From Anaerolineaceae bacterium UBA5311 (lineage in GTDB: Bacteria > Chloroflexota > Anaerolineae > Anaerolineales > Anaerolineaceae): a stretch of DNA of 5,172 bases. Below, one piece after another: positions 1 to 5,100 of the stretch. Below the pieces are notes generated by a model. That model saw only the letters and a program-made list of their open reading frames with translations, was not told the DNA's origin and did not search any database. Positions within the stretch are counted from its first letter, which is position 1. Every line of letters begins with the position of its first letter. A program made the position numbers and the translations under genes. Where the stretch lies: contig DHRN01000097.1 of the NCBI GenBank assembly GCA_002411175.1, positions 388-5,559 on the forward strand, given 5' to 3'.

Positions 1-1
1 G

Positions 2-55
2 AAGGATCTTGTCGATTGGAAGGGTAAGATCCTTGTCAATTACATTTACGAAGTG
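2..55. repeat. Degenerate fragment of an interspersed repeat family
   Basis: AAGGATCTT at 2-10 and AAGATCCTT at 26-34 form a perfect 9-bp inverted repeat with a 15-nt loop, and ACGAAGTG follows at 48-55. The words AAGGATCTT and ACGAAGTG both recur in the better-preserved repeat at 4877-4921 at the other end of the window. I therefore read this as a scrambled or partial member of the same family. It is cut by the window edge, so its true extent is unknown. No coding role is apparent. Confidence 0.4.
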
Positions 56-85
56 CTCGTCTCGTCCTGGCGGAGTGATGTTGTT

Positions 86-178
86 GTAGGGAACGTGGCT
101 TGTCCCGTTCCGGCGAAGCCATCTTTTCGTAGGGCGAGACGCCTGTTCGCGGGTCGGCATGGCAACCGTCCCCTGTAC
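86..178. repeat. GC-rich repeat-like non-coding segment
   Basis: Two segments begin with GTAGGG (86-91 and 129-134, 43 nt apart) and continue along a loosely shared pattern (ACG, then GC, TGT and CGGC at similar offsets). The first also contains a 6-bp inverted repeat, GGAACG 90-95 with CGTTCC 106-111. The stretch ends in CCCCTGTAC, roughly the inverse of GTAGGG. This looks like degenerate intergenic repeat DNA rather than a gene. The short plus-strand reading frame through it (53-253) runs into the exonuclease start in another frame and has no recognisable protein character. Confidence 0.3.
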
Positions 179-201
179 CACATTCTTCCATCGTTAATGG
201 T

Positions 202-207
202 TATAAT
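202..207 (+). promoter_or_regulatory. Possible -10 box for the exonuclease gene
   Basis: A perfect TATAAT lies 15 nt before the exonuclease ATG. No convincing -35 hexamer is found 16-18 nt upstream (around 179-184). Initiation from it would start near 213-215 and give a leader of only about 10 nt, overlapping or cutting into the GGAGG ribosome binding site at 214-218. It may be a real near-leaderless promoter or a chance AT-rich match. Confidence 0.3.
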
Positions 208-222
208 ACTGCTGGAGGAAAT

Positions 223-801
223 ATGGCATACCCAATTGCACACCCGGATGTAATCAAACGCGCTCAGGAAGTTTTGGAACTGAACCCCATATTTCTTGAT
301 ACCGAGACGACCGGAATCGGACTGAACGATGTTGTTATCGAAGTTGCGATTGTTGATCGCGAGGGGCAGGTTCTCTATGATTCCCTGGTCAACCCCCAGC
401 GACCGATCCCGGAAGAATCCAGCAGAGTTCACGGCATTACCGATGAAATGGTCCAGGATGCTCTGACTCTGAACCAGGTTTGGGCTGATATTGAAAAGAT
501 CTTCCATAACCGCGCAGTTGGCATTTATAACGCCGAGTTCGATATGCGCCTGTTGAAACAATCGGTCCTCGCGGCTGGAATGCCCTGGAGCATCAAGGAA
601 AACCAGGCATTTTGTGTGATGAAACTGTTTGCAGCCTGGTATGGCGAGTGGAACAAACGTCATAGTGACTTCAAATCGCAAAAACTCGAGTTTGCCGGTC
701 AGTTTTGCGGGATTGAATTACCCAACAGCCACCATGCCCTGGACGATGCCCGCCTGGCTGCCGCGGTGATGAATTACGTGGCGAATTATCAAGCCTCCTG
801 A
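223..801 (+). CDS. DEDDh-family 3'-5' exonuclease (DnaQ-like, stand-alone)
   Basis: This 192-residue protein is a single RNase T/DnaQ-type exonuclease domain that should remove nucleotides from 3' ends of DNA or RNA using two metal ions. All three Exo motifs are visible: LDTETTG with D26 and E28 (Exo I), GIYNAEFD with D107 (Exo II), and HHALDDA with H170 and D175 (Exo III, HxAxxD pattern). The spacing of the histidine and last aspartate marks the DEDDh rather than the DEDDy subgroup. There is no helicase, BRCT or polymerase domain, and the length fits a bare domain. The start is chosen for GGAGG at 214-218, 4 nt before the ATG; this spacing is slightly short. The gene stands alone: a gap of about 390 nt and a separate promoter divide it from the transporter operon. 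Whether it is a Pol III epsilon-like proofreader, an RNase T-like enzyme or a repair nuclease cannot be told from the sequence. I give no symbol for that reason. Confidence 0.9.
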   Translation: MAYPIAHPDVIKRAQEVLELNPIFLDTETTGIGLNDVVIEVAIVDREGQVLYDSLVNPQRPIPEESSRVHGITDEMVQDALTLNQVWADIEKIFHNRAVGIYNAEFDMRLLKQSVLAAGMPWSIKENQAFCVMKLFAAWYGEWNKRHSDFKSQKLEFAGQFCGIELPNSHHALDDARLAAAVMNYVANYQAS

Positions 802-1151
802 CTCGTGATCTTGCCAACGCCCTGCGAAACACCCCGGCTCTGAAGGGCGTGTGAACCTGCTGATCCCTCGGTTTCAGCGAAGGTGCTCTGTTGCCTTGTT
901 CGCGATTTCCATGATCCCACAGCATCAGAAAACCGTCACCGCGAACCCCCATATCAAATGCAGAAGTCCGCTTTTCAGCCGATAGTCGACAGGATCATAA
1001 AAAACAAGCTCTTTCGTTTCTCAGGATGATAGCAGGTGTACACTCACAACCTCTTTTATGGAGAATATCATCGCTGTGTGGGTAAAATGCTAATTTTGTA
1101 GATTGCTTCTGCTTTGTTCAGATGGGAATAAAAATAGGTTAACCTCGATCA
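802..1151. other. Intergenic stretch without a supported gene
   Basis: I see no gene here. ACGCCCT (817-823) and AGGGCGT (844-850) form a 7-bp inverted repeat with a 20-nt loop just after the exonuclease stop. It has no T-run and is a poor terminator candidate. TCAGGATGA at 1021-1029 is the reverse complement of TCATCCTGA in the repeat at 4808-4816, so a decayed minus-strand copy may lie near 1005-1030. GGTTAACC at 1137-1144 is a perfect 8-bp palindrome 7 nt upstream of the operon's -35 box. The minus-strand frame 671-952 overlaps the exonuclease and shows no family resemblance. Confidence 0.5.
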
Positions 1152-1180
1152 TTGACTTATCCATTTTCTGCTGTTAAGAT
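1152..1180 (+). promoter_or_regulatory. Sigma-70-type promoter of the B12 uptake operon
   Basis: TTGACT (-35, 1152-1157) and TAAGAT (-10, 1175-1180) are separated by exactly 17 nt. TG at 1172-1173 followed by one base makes an extended -10. The predicted start is near 1187, about 11 nt before the first stem of the cobalamin aptamer, which is where a riboswitch transcript should begin. This agreement raises confidence above that of a motif match alone. The palindrome GGTTAACC sits just upstream at 1137-1144; whether any protein binds it is unknown. Confidence 0.7.
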
Positions 1181-1197
1181 ATAGGCACAATTAAAAA

Positions 1198-1308
1198 CCT
1201 GGGGTAACCCGATGCCCGGATGCCAGGGTGTAATGGCGGAAGCTGGTGTGAGACCAGCACTGTACCGCAACTGTAAGTCGCAAGACGAGTCAGGAAGCCA
1301 CCCCCAGG
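1198..1308 (+). ncRNA. Cobalamin (adenosylcobalamin-type) riboswitch aptamer
   Basis: The conserved core is clear: GGCGGAAGCTGGTGTGAGAC from 1235, then CCGCAACTGTAAG from 1265, and the B12 box GAGTCAGGAAGCCACC at 1287-1302. Visible pairings are a closing stem CCTGGGG 1198-1204 with CCCCAGG 1302-1308, GCGG 1236-1239 with CCGC 1265-1268, and the hairpin GCTGGT 1242-1247 with ACCAGC 1253-1258. A mini-hairpin GTC-GCAA-GAC (1277-1286) replaces the large peripheral arm of the long cobalamin class. That makes it a compact aptamer, similar to the shorter adenosylcobalamin riboswitch family in Rfam; the exact class and ligand form are inferences. It lies in the leader of the transporter operon and implies repression of that operon when intracellular B12 is high. 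Confidence 0.9.
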
Positions 1309-1320
1309 AGAACCCAAATG

Positions 1321-1379
1321 ACCTTCTCGGATTAAGGAGGTGGGTGGGATATGCTCATATTCTCAACCCTTTCTAATCC
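1321..1379 (+). promoter_or_regulatory. Riboswitch expression platform: alternative hairpins
   Basis: Two exclusive folds can be drawn. Fold A is a hairpin of ACCTTCT (1321-1327) with AGGAGGT (1335-1341), 7 bp with one G-U pair and a 7-nt loop CGGATTA. It leaves the terminator free to form. Fold B is an antiterminator in which GGATTA (1329-1334) pairs with TAATCC (1374-1379) and is extended by 1336-1343 with 1367-1373 through G-C, A-U and G-U pairs with small bulges. Fold B uses the loop and 3' arm of hairpin A and destroys the 5' arm of the terminator. Hairpin A may also be the P13-type hairpin whose loop kisses the aptamer. The pairings are visible in the sequence; which fold the ligand favours is inferred. 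Confidence 0.6.
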
Positions 1380-1397
1380 AGAAGGGGTTGATTTTTT
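1363..1397 (+). terminator. Intrinsic terminator of the riboswitch
   Basis: TCAACCCTTTCT (1363-1374) and AGAAGGGGTTGA (1380-1391) form a 12-bp stem with a single G-U pair and a 5-nt loop AATCC, followed at once by six T residues (1392-1397). It lies between the aptamer and the first coding region, with the ribosome binding site (1404-1409) outside it. Control is therefore best explained as premature termination rather than by masking of the translation start. Confidence 0.88.
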
Positions 1398-1412
1398 AGA
1401 AATGAGGAGAAT

Positions 1413-2639
1413 ATGAAAAAAATCTTAACCCTTCTGGCAGTCGTAATCATGCTAACCATAGCTGCCTGCCAGGCACCTGCTGAAGTCCTGGAGACTGAAG
1501 CCCCGCTAGTTATCGAAACCGAAGCTCCGGAGGTCCAAGAACCAACCGAAGCGTATCCTGTGGAAGAAGTCATCGACACACCTGCCGAAATTGAGCAGGT
1601 AACCATCGATTATGCCCAAAACTTCACCCTGGAATACCATGATGGCTATAAGTTGCTAACGGTGACCATGCCCTGGATGGGGGCAACTGAGCCGCTGGTC
1701 TATGCCTTGGTTCCAGCCGGAACGAGCGCTAATGATGATCTTGGTAGCGCTGTTGTAATTAACACCCCGATTGATGGTTTTGTCTCATTGTCTTCAACCT
1801 ACCTGCCGTTTTTAGAACAAATTGATGAGCTTGAGAGCCTGTTGGCTGTTGACACCGCAGATTATATCTATAACAGCACTGTAAGGCTTTGGTCAGAGAG
1901 CAATATGATTGCTTCTGTTGGCAGCGGACCCAGTATTGATGTAGAACAATTGATCGAGCTTTCACCTGATGTCATTATGACCTCGGCTTCCGGTTCTGCC
2001 GATTGGGATACCCACCCGGCATTGGAACAGGCTGGTCTGCCGGTTGTGATCAACGCCGATTATCTTGAACAAGACCCGCTTGGTCGGGCTGAATGGGGTA
2101 AGTTCCTTGCGGCTTTCTATGATAAGGAAGTTGAAGCTGACCAGATTTTTGATGGCATGGTTTCGCGGTATGAAGAATTGAAAGCGTTAGCAGCAGATCA
2201 AGCTGAAAAAGTGACTGTTTTCGTGAACACTGCTTATGAAGGTACCTGGTATATGCCTGGTAGTGAAAGCTATGCCGCAATTTTATTAAGTGATGCCGGC
2301 GCAGACTATCTCTGGAGTGACCTGGAAGGCACTGGCGCGATGCCGATTGATTTTGAGGTTGTAATCGAAAAAGCACAAGATGCTGATTATTGGCTGAATG
2401 TCGGTTTTGCCAGCGACCTGGCGAGTCTGGCGGCGATGGACAGCCGTTATGCCGATTTCAAAGCCTTTCAGACCGGAATGGTTTTTAACAATAACGCCCG
2501 CACGACCGACATGGGCGGAATTGATTATTATGAAAGTGCTGTTGCCAACCCGGATTTGATTCTGTCGGATCTGATCGCCATTTTCTACCCTGAATTGGCA
2601 GAATCACACGAGTTGTTCTACTACAAGCAGCTTCAATAA
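1413..2639 (+). CDS. btuF: Cobalamin ABC transporter substrate-binding lipoprotein (BtuF-like)
   Basis: This 408-residue protein should capture a corrinoid outside the cell and deliver it to the permease encoded next. Residues 1-18 are a signal peptide (KK, then a hydrophobic run) ending in a lipobox IAAC with C19 as the lipid-anchored cysteine. Residues 20-60 are an acidic, proline-rich linker with two ETEAP copies (27-31, 35-39). The rest fits the helical-backbone metal/siderophore/B12 binding protein fold, with the typical phrase LIELSPDVIMT and a C-terminal block carrying NNN (359-361), GGIDYYES and NPDLILSDLIAIFYPEL. It is much longer than E. coli BtuF (about 266 residues), resembling the longer FecB/BtuF proteins of anaerobes such as Bacteroidetes. 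The start is supported by GAGGAG at 1404-1409, 3 nt before the ATG, and by the signal peptide. It is the first gene of the riboswitch-controlled operon. The fold alone would also allow a ferric siderophore or heme; the riboswitch argues for B12. Confidence 0.85.
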   Translation: MKKILTLLAVVIMLTIAACQAPAEVLETEAPLVIETEAPEVQEPTEAYPVEEVIDTPAEIEQVTIDYAQNFTLEYHDGYKLLTVTMPWMGATEPLVYALVPAGTSANDDLGSAVVINTPIDGFVSLSSTYLPFLEQIDELESLLAVDTADYIYNSTVRLWSESNMIASVGSGPSIDVEQLIELSPDVIMTSASGSADWDTHPALEQAGLPVVINADYLEQDPLGRAEWGKFLAAFYDKEVEADQIFDGMVSRYEELKALAADQAEKVTVFVNTAYEGTWYMPGSESYAAILLSDAGADYLWSDLEGTGAMPIDFEVVIEKAQDADYWLNVGFASDLASLAAMDSRYADFKAFQTGMVFNNNARTTDMGGIDYYESAVANPDLILSDLIAIFYPELAESHELFYYKQLQ

Positions 2640-2677
2640 GTTCTAAATATGAGCCGGGCGAGATTGGATCTGGGCAG

Positions 2678-3730
2678 ATGATTAAGCAAAAAACAAAAAA
2701 TTCAGGCATATTTCTTATCCTGGTTGGTTTACTCTTGCTTGTGGTTGCTCTAAATCTCTCGCTCGGCTCGGTTCGAATCCCTCTCAGTGAGATTTTCAAA
2801 GCCCTAACAGGGCAACCCGGCATAAAGGACAGCTGGGTTTATATTGTTAACAACTATCGCCTGCCCAAAATCATCACAGCGATTTTAGCCGGCATGGCGT
2901 TGAGTGCCGCGGGCTTGCAAATGCAGACCATATTTCGCAACCCACTGGCAGACCCATATATCCTGGGGATAAACTCGGGTGCCAGCCTCGGGGTTGCAAT
3001 CGCAGTTATGGGCTCCAGTTTGGCTGGCGGTCTGTTTATCCCGAGTTTAAGTATTGGAGGAGATCTCGGATTGGTGGGAGCTGCCTCTTTGGGAGCTGGC
3101 GCTGTCATGGGTCTGATTTTGTTGGTTGGCAGACGAGTCCAAAACCCGACCACGCTGTTGATTCTCGGATTAATGTTTGGGCTCGCGACCGGTGCGTTGG
3201 TAAGCTTACTGATCTACTTCAGTGAACCCGAGAAGGTGAAAGCCTATAGCATCTGGTCATACGGCGCTTTTAATGGAGTAACCTGGCAGCAATTGAAGGT
3301 GCTCTTGCCTGTGGTTTTGTTTGCTTTGGGACTGCTCGCATTTTTGCCGAAGGGCTTAAACGCGCTTTTGTTGGGTGAAGATTACGCCAAAACAATGGGC
3401 TTGAACGTATCCCGGTTGCGATTTTTAATATTGGTCAGTTCTTCGGTTCTATCCGGCGCAGTGACCGCGTTTTGCGGACCAATCGGGTTTATCGGAGTGG
3501 CAGTGCCGCATATTGCCCGTAATGTTTTCAAGACATCCAACCACAAGCTGCTGATTCCAGCTGTAATCCTGATTGGCGCAATTGTGGCGGTGTCGGCGGA
3601 TTTGGTTGCCCAGATGCCGGGTAACCAGTTTGTGTTACCAATCAACGTGGTAACCTCGTTATTTGGAGCGCCATTTGTATTATGGATCGTTCTGAAACGC
3701 AACCGGGGGTCGACATCGTTCAACGTATGA
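2678..3730 (+). CDS. btuC: Cobalamin ABC transporter permease, FecCD family (BtuC-like)
   Basis: This 350-residue, strongly hydrophobic protein is the membrane channel of the importer, expected to work as a homodimer with about ten helices per subunit. Family hallmarks are visible: RLPKI at 61-65; GMALSAAGLQMQ at 72-83; NPLADP at 88-93 followed by LGINSGASLG at 96-105; and near the end GPIGFIGVAVPHIAR at 267-281, in the region that contacts the ATPase. Residues 10-30 form the first membrane segment. The length is normal for the family. It begins 38 nt after btuF. No strong ribosome binding site precedes the ATG; translation may be coupled through a ten-codon frame (2649-2681) whose TGA overlaps this ATG. 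Its own TGA overlaps the next gene's ATG. The substrate is inferred from the riboswitch; FecCD permeases for iron chelates look alike. Confidence 0.9.
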   Translation: MIKQKTKNSGIFLILVGLLLLVVALNLSLGSVRIPLSEIFKALTGQPGIKDSWVYIVNNYRLPKIITAILAGMALSAAGLQMQTIFRNPLADPYILGINSGASLGVAIAVMGSSLAGGLFIPSLSIGGDLGLVGAASLGAGAVMGLILLVGRRVQNPTTLLILGLMFGLATGALVSLLIYFSEPEKVKAYSIWSYGAFNGVTWQQLKVLLPVVLFALGLLAFLPKGLNALLLGEDYAKTMGLNVSRLRFLILVSSSVLSGAVTAFCGPIGFIGVAVPHIARNVFKTSNHKLLIPAVILIGAIVAVSADLVAQMPGNQFVLPINVVTSLFGAPFVLWIVLKRNRGSTSFNV

Positions 3731-4758
3731 AAACCCCGCTGCTTTCCACGCAAGACCTTAAAATTGGTTATACAAACGGCAAGTCATCCCATAAAGTGGT
3801 TGCGTCCGGGCTAAACCTGCAGCTTATCGAGGGCGAATTTGTCTGCCTGGTCGGTCCGAATGGTGCCGGGAAATCGACGCTTTTGCGAACGCTGACCGGA
3901 TTGCTTCCGGCTTTGGAAGGCGATGTTTTGCTTGATGGGAAGAAACTGGAACAATACACCAGAAAAGAACTGGCAAATGAAATCAGCGTTGTGTTGACCA
4001 GCCCTATCGAAGTTGGCGCAATGACGGTAACTGAGCTGGTTGCCATGGGTCGTTTTCCTTTCACAGGTTTGTTTGACCGAATGAGCGCAAAAGACTGGGA
4101 AATCGTTCATCAATCACTGGAACTGGTTGGGCTGAAAGATTTTGAAAAACGCATGATCCACAAGTTGAGTGATGGCGAGCGTCAGAAAGTGATGATTGCC
4201 CGGGCGCTGGCACAGGAACCACGAATTTTGGTGCTGGATGAGCCCACAGCCTACCTTGACCTGCCGGGGAGGGTCAGCATCATGAACCTGATGCACGAAC
4301 TGGTGGTAATGCATGGTAAAACTGTGCTGACTTCCACCCACGACCTGGATCTGGCAATGCGCAGTGCCGACCGATTTTGGCTCATGTCCCAGCAAGGAGA
4401 GATTTTGCAGGGAGCGCCTGAAGATTTGGTTTTGAGCGGTGATTTTCAGCGTATCTTTGCCCGAGACCGCATCAGTTTTGACTTAATGAATGGTCATTTT
4501 TCGGTGACTGGAAACTCTGCCGGTGAGGTCTGCCTGAACGGCGGGGGCGAGGTGCGAGTGTGGACCGAACGCGCGTTGCAGCGAGTGGGATATTCGGTCA
4601 ACGAGGATCGCGATACGTGCACAGGTTTGCGCATAGACATCGCGCCTGATCAGTCGGGGTATCTTTGGGTACTTGAAGAGGAGGGCGGGACAAGGCAGTT
4701 TGGAGACCTCGAAAGCTTGGTTAAGCATCTGCGCGCATTGTCATTCAGAGAGAATTGA
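3727..4758 (+). CDS. btuD: Cobalamin ABC transporter ATP-binding protein (BtuD/FecE-like) with C-terminal extension
   Basis: This 343-residue ATPase should power the importer from the cytoplasmic face. Counting from the ATG at 3727: Walker A GPNGAGKST 43-51, signature LSDGE 147-151 (Asp replaces the usual second Gly of LSGGE), Walker B ILVLDEP 167-173 with catalytic E172, D-loop AYLD 175-178, and switch histidine H205. At the Q-loop, where FecE-type proteins read LLPQ, this one reads VVLTSP (T91 in place of Gln). After the ATPase core, about 85 further residues (259-343) with an EVRVWTERALQRVGY block form an extra domain absent from the short E. coli BtuD (about 250 residues). I recall similar extensions in Bacteroidetes-type FecE proteins; their function is not known to me. 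I chose 3727 because ATGA there overlaps the btuC stop. A start at 3682 (358 residues, 49-nt overlap) is open but adds non-conserved residues. Confidence 0.88.
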   Translation: MKTPLLSTQDLKIGYTNGKSSHKVVASGLNLQLIEGEFVCLVGPNGAGKSTLLRTLTGLLPALEGDVLLDGKKLEQYTRKELANEISVVLTSPIEVGAMTVTELVAMGRFPFTGLFDRMSAKDWEIVHQSLELVGLKDFEKRMIHKLSDGERQKVMIARALAQEPRILVLDEPTAYLDLPGRVSIMNLMHELVVMHGKTVLTSTHDLDLAMRSADRFWLMSQQGEILQGAPEDLVLSGDFQRIFARDRISFDLMNGHFSVTGNSAGEVCLNGGGEVRVWTERALQRVGYSVNEDRDTCTGLRIDIAPDQSGYLWVLEEEGGTRQFGDLESLVKHLRALSFREN

Positions 4759-4806
4759 ACGTTGTCATCCTGTTGTTTTCTTGACCTTCCGGATGAAAGG
4801 GGGTTG

Positions 4807-4848
4807 GTCATCCTGAACGAAGAGACACACAGTGTACTTCGTAAGGAC
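4807..4848. repeat. Palindromic 42-bp repeat, copy 1
   Basis: The copy runs from GTCATCCTGAACGAAG through ACACACAGTGT to CTTCGTAAGGA. It can form a hairpin: TCCT with AGGA, ACGAAG with CTTCGT, and ACAC with GTGT around an ACA loop. It matches copy 2 except for two bases: C versus A in TCCTG/TCATG, and A versus T in AGAGAC/AGTGAC. The A breaks one base pair that copy 2 keeps. A further partial GTCATCCTG lies at 4764-4772. This looks like a small interspersed REP-like element without coding capacity. Confidence 0.8.
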
Positions 4849-4863
4849 CATGTTTTCTTTTTC
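4808..4863 (+). terminator. Possible operon terminator formed by repeat copy 1
   Basis: The copy 1 hairpin lies about 50 nt after the btuD stop and is followed by a T-rich run (TGTTTTCTTTTTCT, about 4851-4864). It would be the first plausible terminator after the operon. Imperfect stem pairing and the 4-nt gap before the Ts make it weak. Confidence 0.35.
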
Positions 4864-4876
4864 TGTATGTTGACCT

Positions 4877-4921
4877 GTCATCATGAACGAAGTGACACAC
4901 AGTGTACTTCGTAAGGATCTT
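4877..4921. repeat. Palindromic repeat, copy 2
   Basis: This is the second copy, starting exactly 70 bp after copy 1 and separated from it by 28 bp. The inner stem is better here: ACGAAGT pairs with ACTTCGT and ACAC with GTGT, with one bulged G. The outer TCCT arm is damaged by the C-to-A change. It continues into AAGGATCTT (4913-4921), the word found again at 2-10. No T-run follows, so it is less likely than copy 1 to stop transcription. Confidence 0.8.
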
Positions 4922-5100
4922 AACGTTTCAACCACAACGACTGTTCCAATCCGAAGGTAAAATTCTTCGCAAAATAGGCTCATAGTGACAGTCCGGTTGT
5001 CATCCAAACCATCATCATATACGGCGGAGTGAGGTGAGAGCAAAACAATTTCGCTATCCGAATTCCGCAGCTCCCTAATGCCACCACATGATGGTACTTC
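4922..5100. other. Intergenic stretch without a supported gene
   Basis: I see no RNA gene, promoter or coding sequence I can defend here. A minus-strand frame (4765-5103, 112 codons) crosses both copies of the repeat. More than half of it is repeat or repeat-flanking DNA, it has no recognisable domain, and its low-complexity character fits chance. GGCGGAGTGA near 5022 also occurs near 69 at the window start, a 10-bp match in similarly repeat-rich DNA. Confidence 0.4.

Noticed and set aside
46..681. Long minus-strand frame (211 codons) opposite the exonuclease
   Set aside because: The plus strand carries all DEDDh motifs in the correct order. The antisense frame is a shadow without motifs.
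817..850. Inverted repeat after the exonuclease as a terminator
   Set aside because: It has a 7-bp stem with a 20-nt loop and no following T-run, so it does not meet the usual form of an intrinsic terminator.
671..952. Minus-strand frame of 93 codons between the exonuclease and the operon
   Set aside because: It overlaps the exonuclease coding end, has no family resemblance and is rich in Arg/Pro/Gly as expected of an antisense or non-coding frame.
3682..3726. Earlier start for the ATPase gene at 3682
   Set aside because: It would add 15 residues before the conserved beginning and overlap btuC by 49 nt. The ATGA junction at 3727 is the usual arrangement for coupled transporter genes.
4807..4918. 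Two repeats with a 28-bp spacer resembling a minimal CRISPR array
   Set aside because: There are only two imperfect 42-bp copies, the palindrome spans nearly the whole unit, family words are scattered elsewhere in the window, and no cas gene is present.
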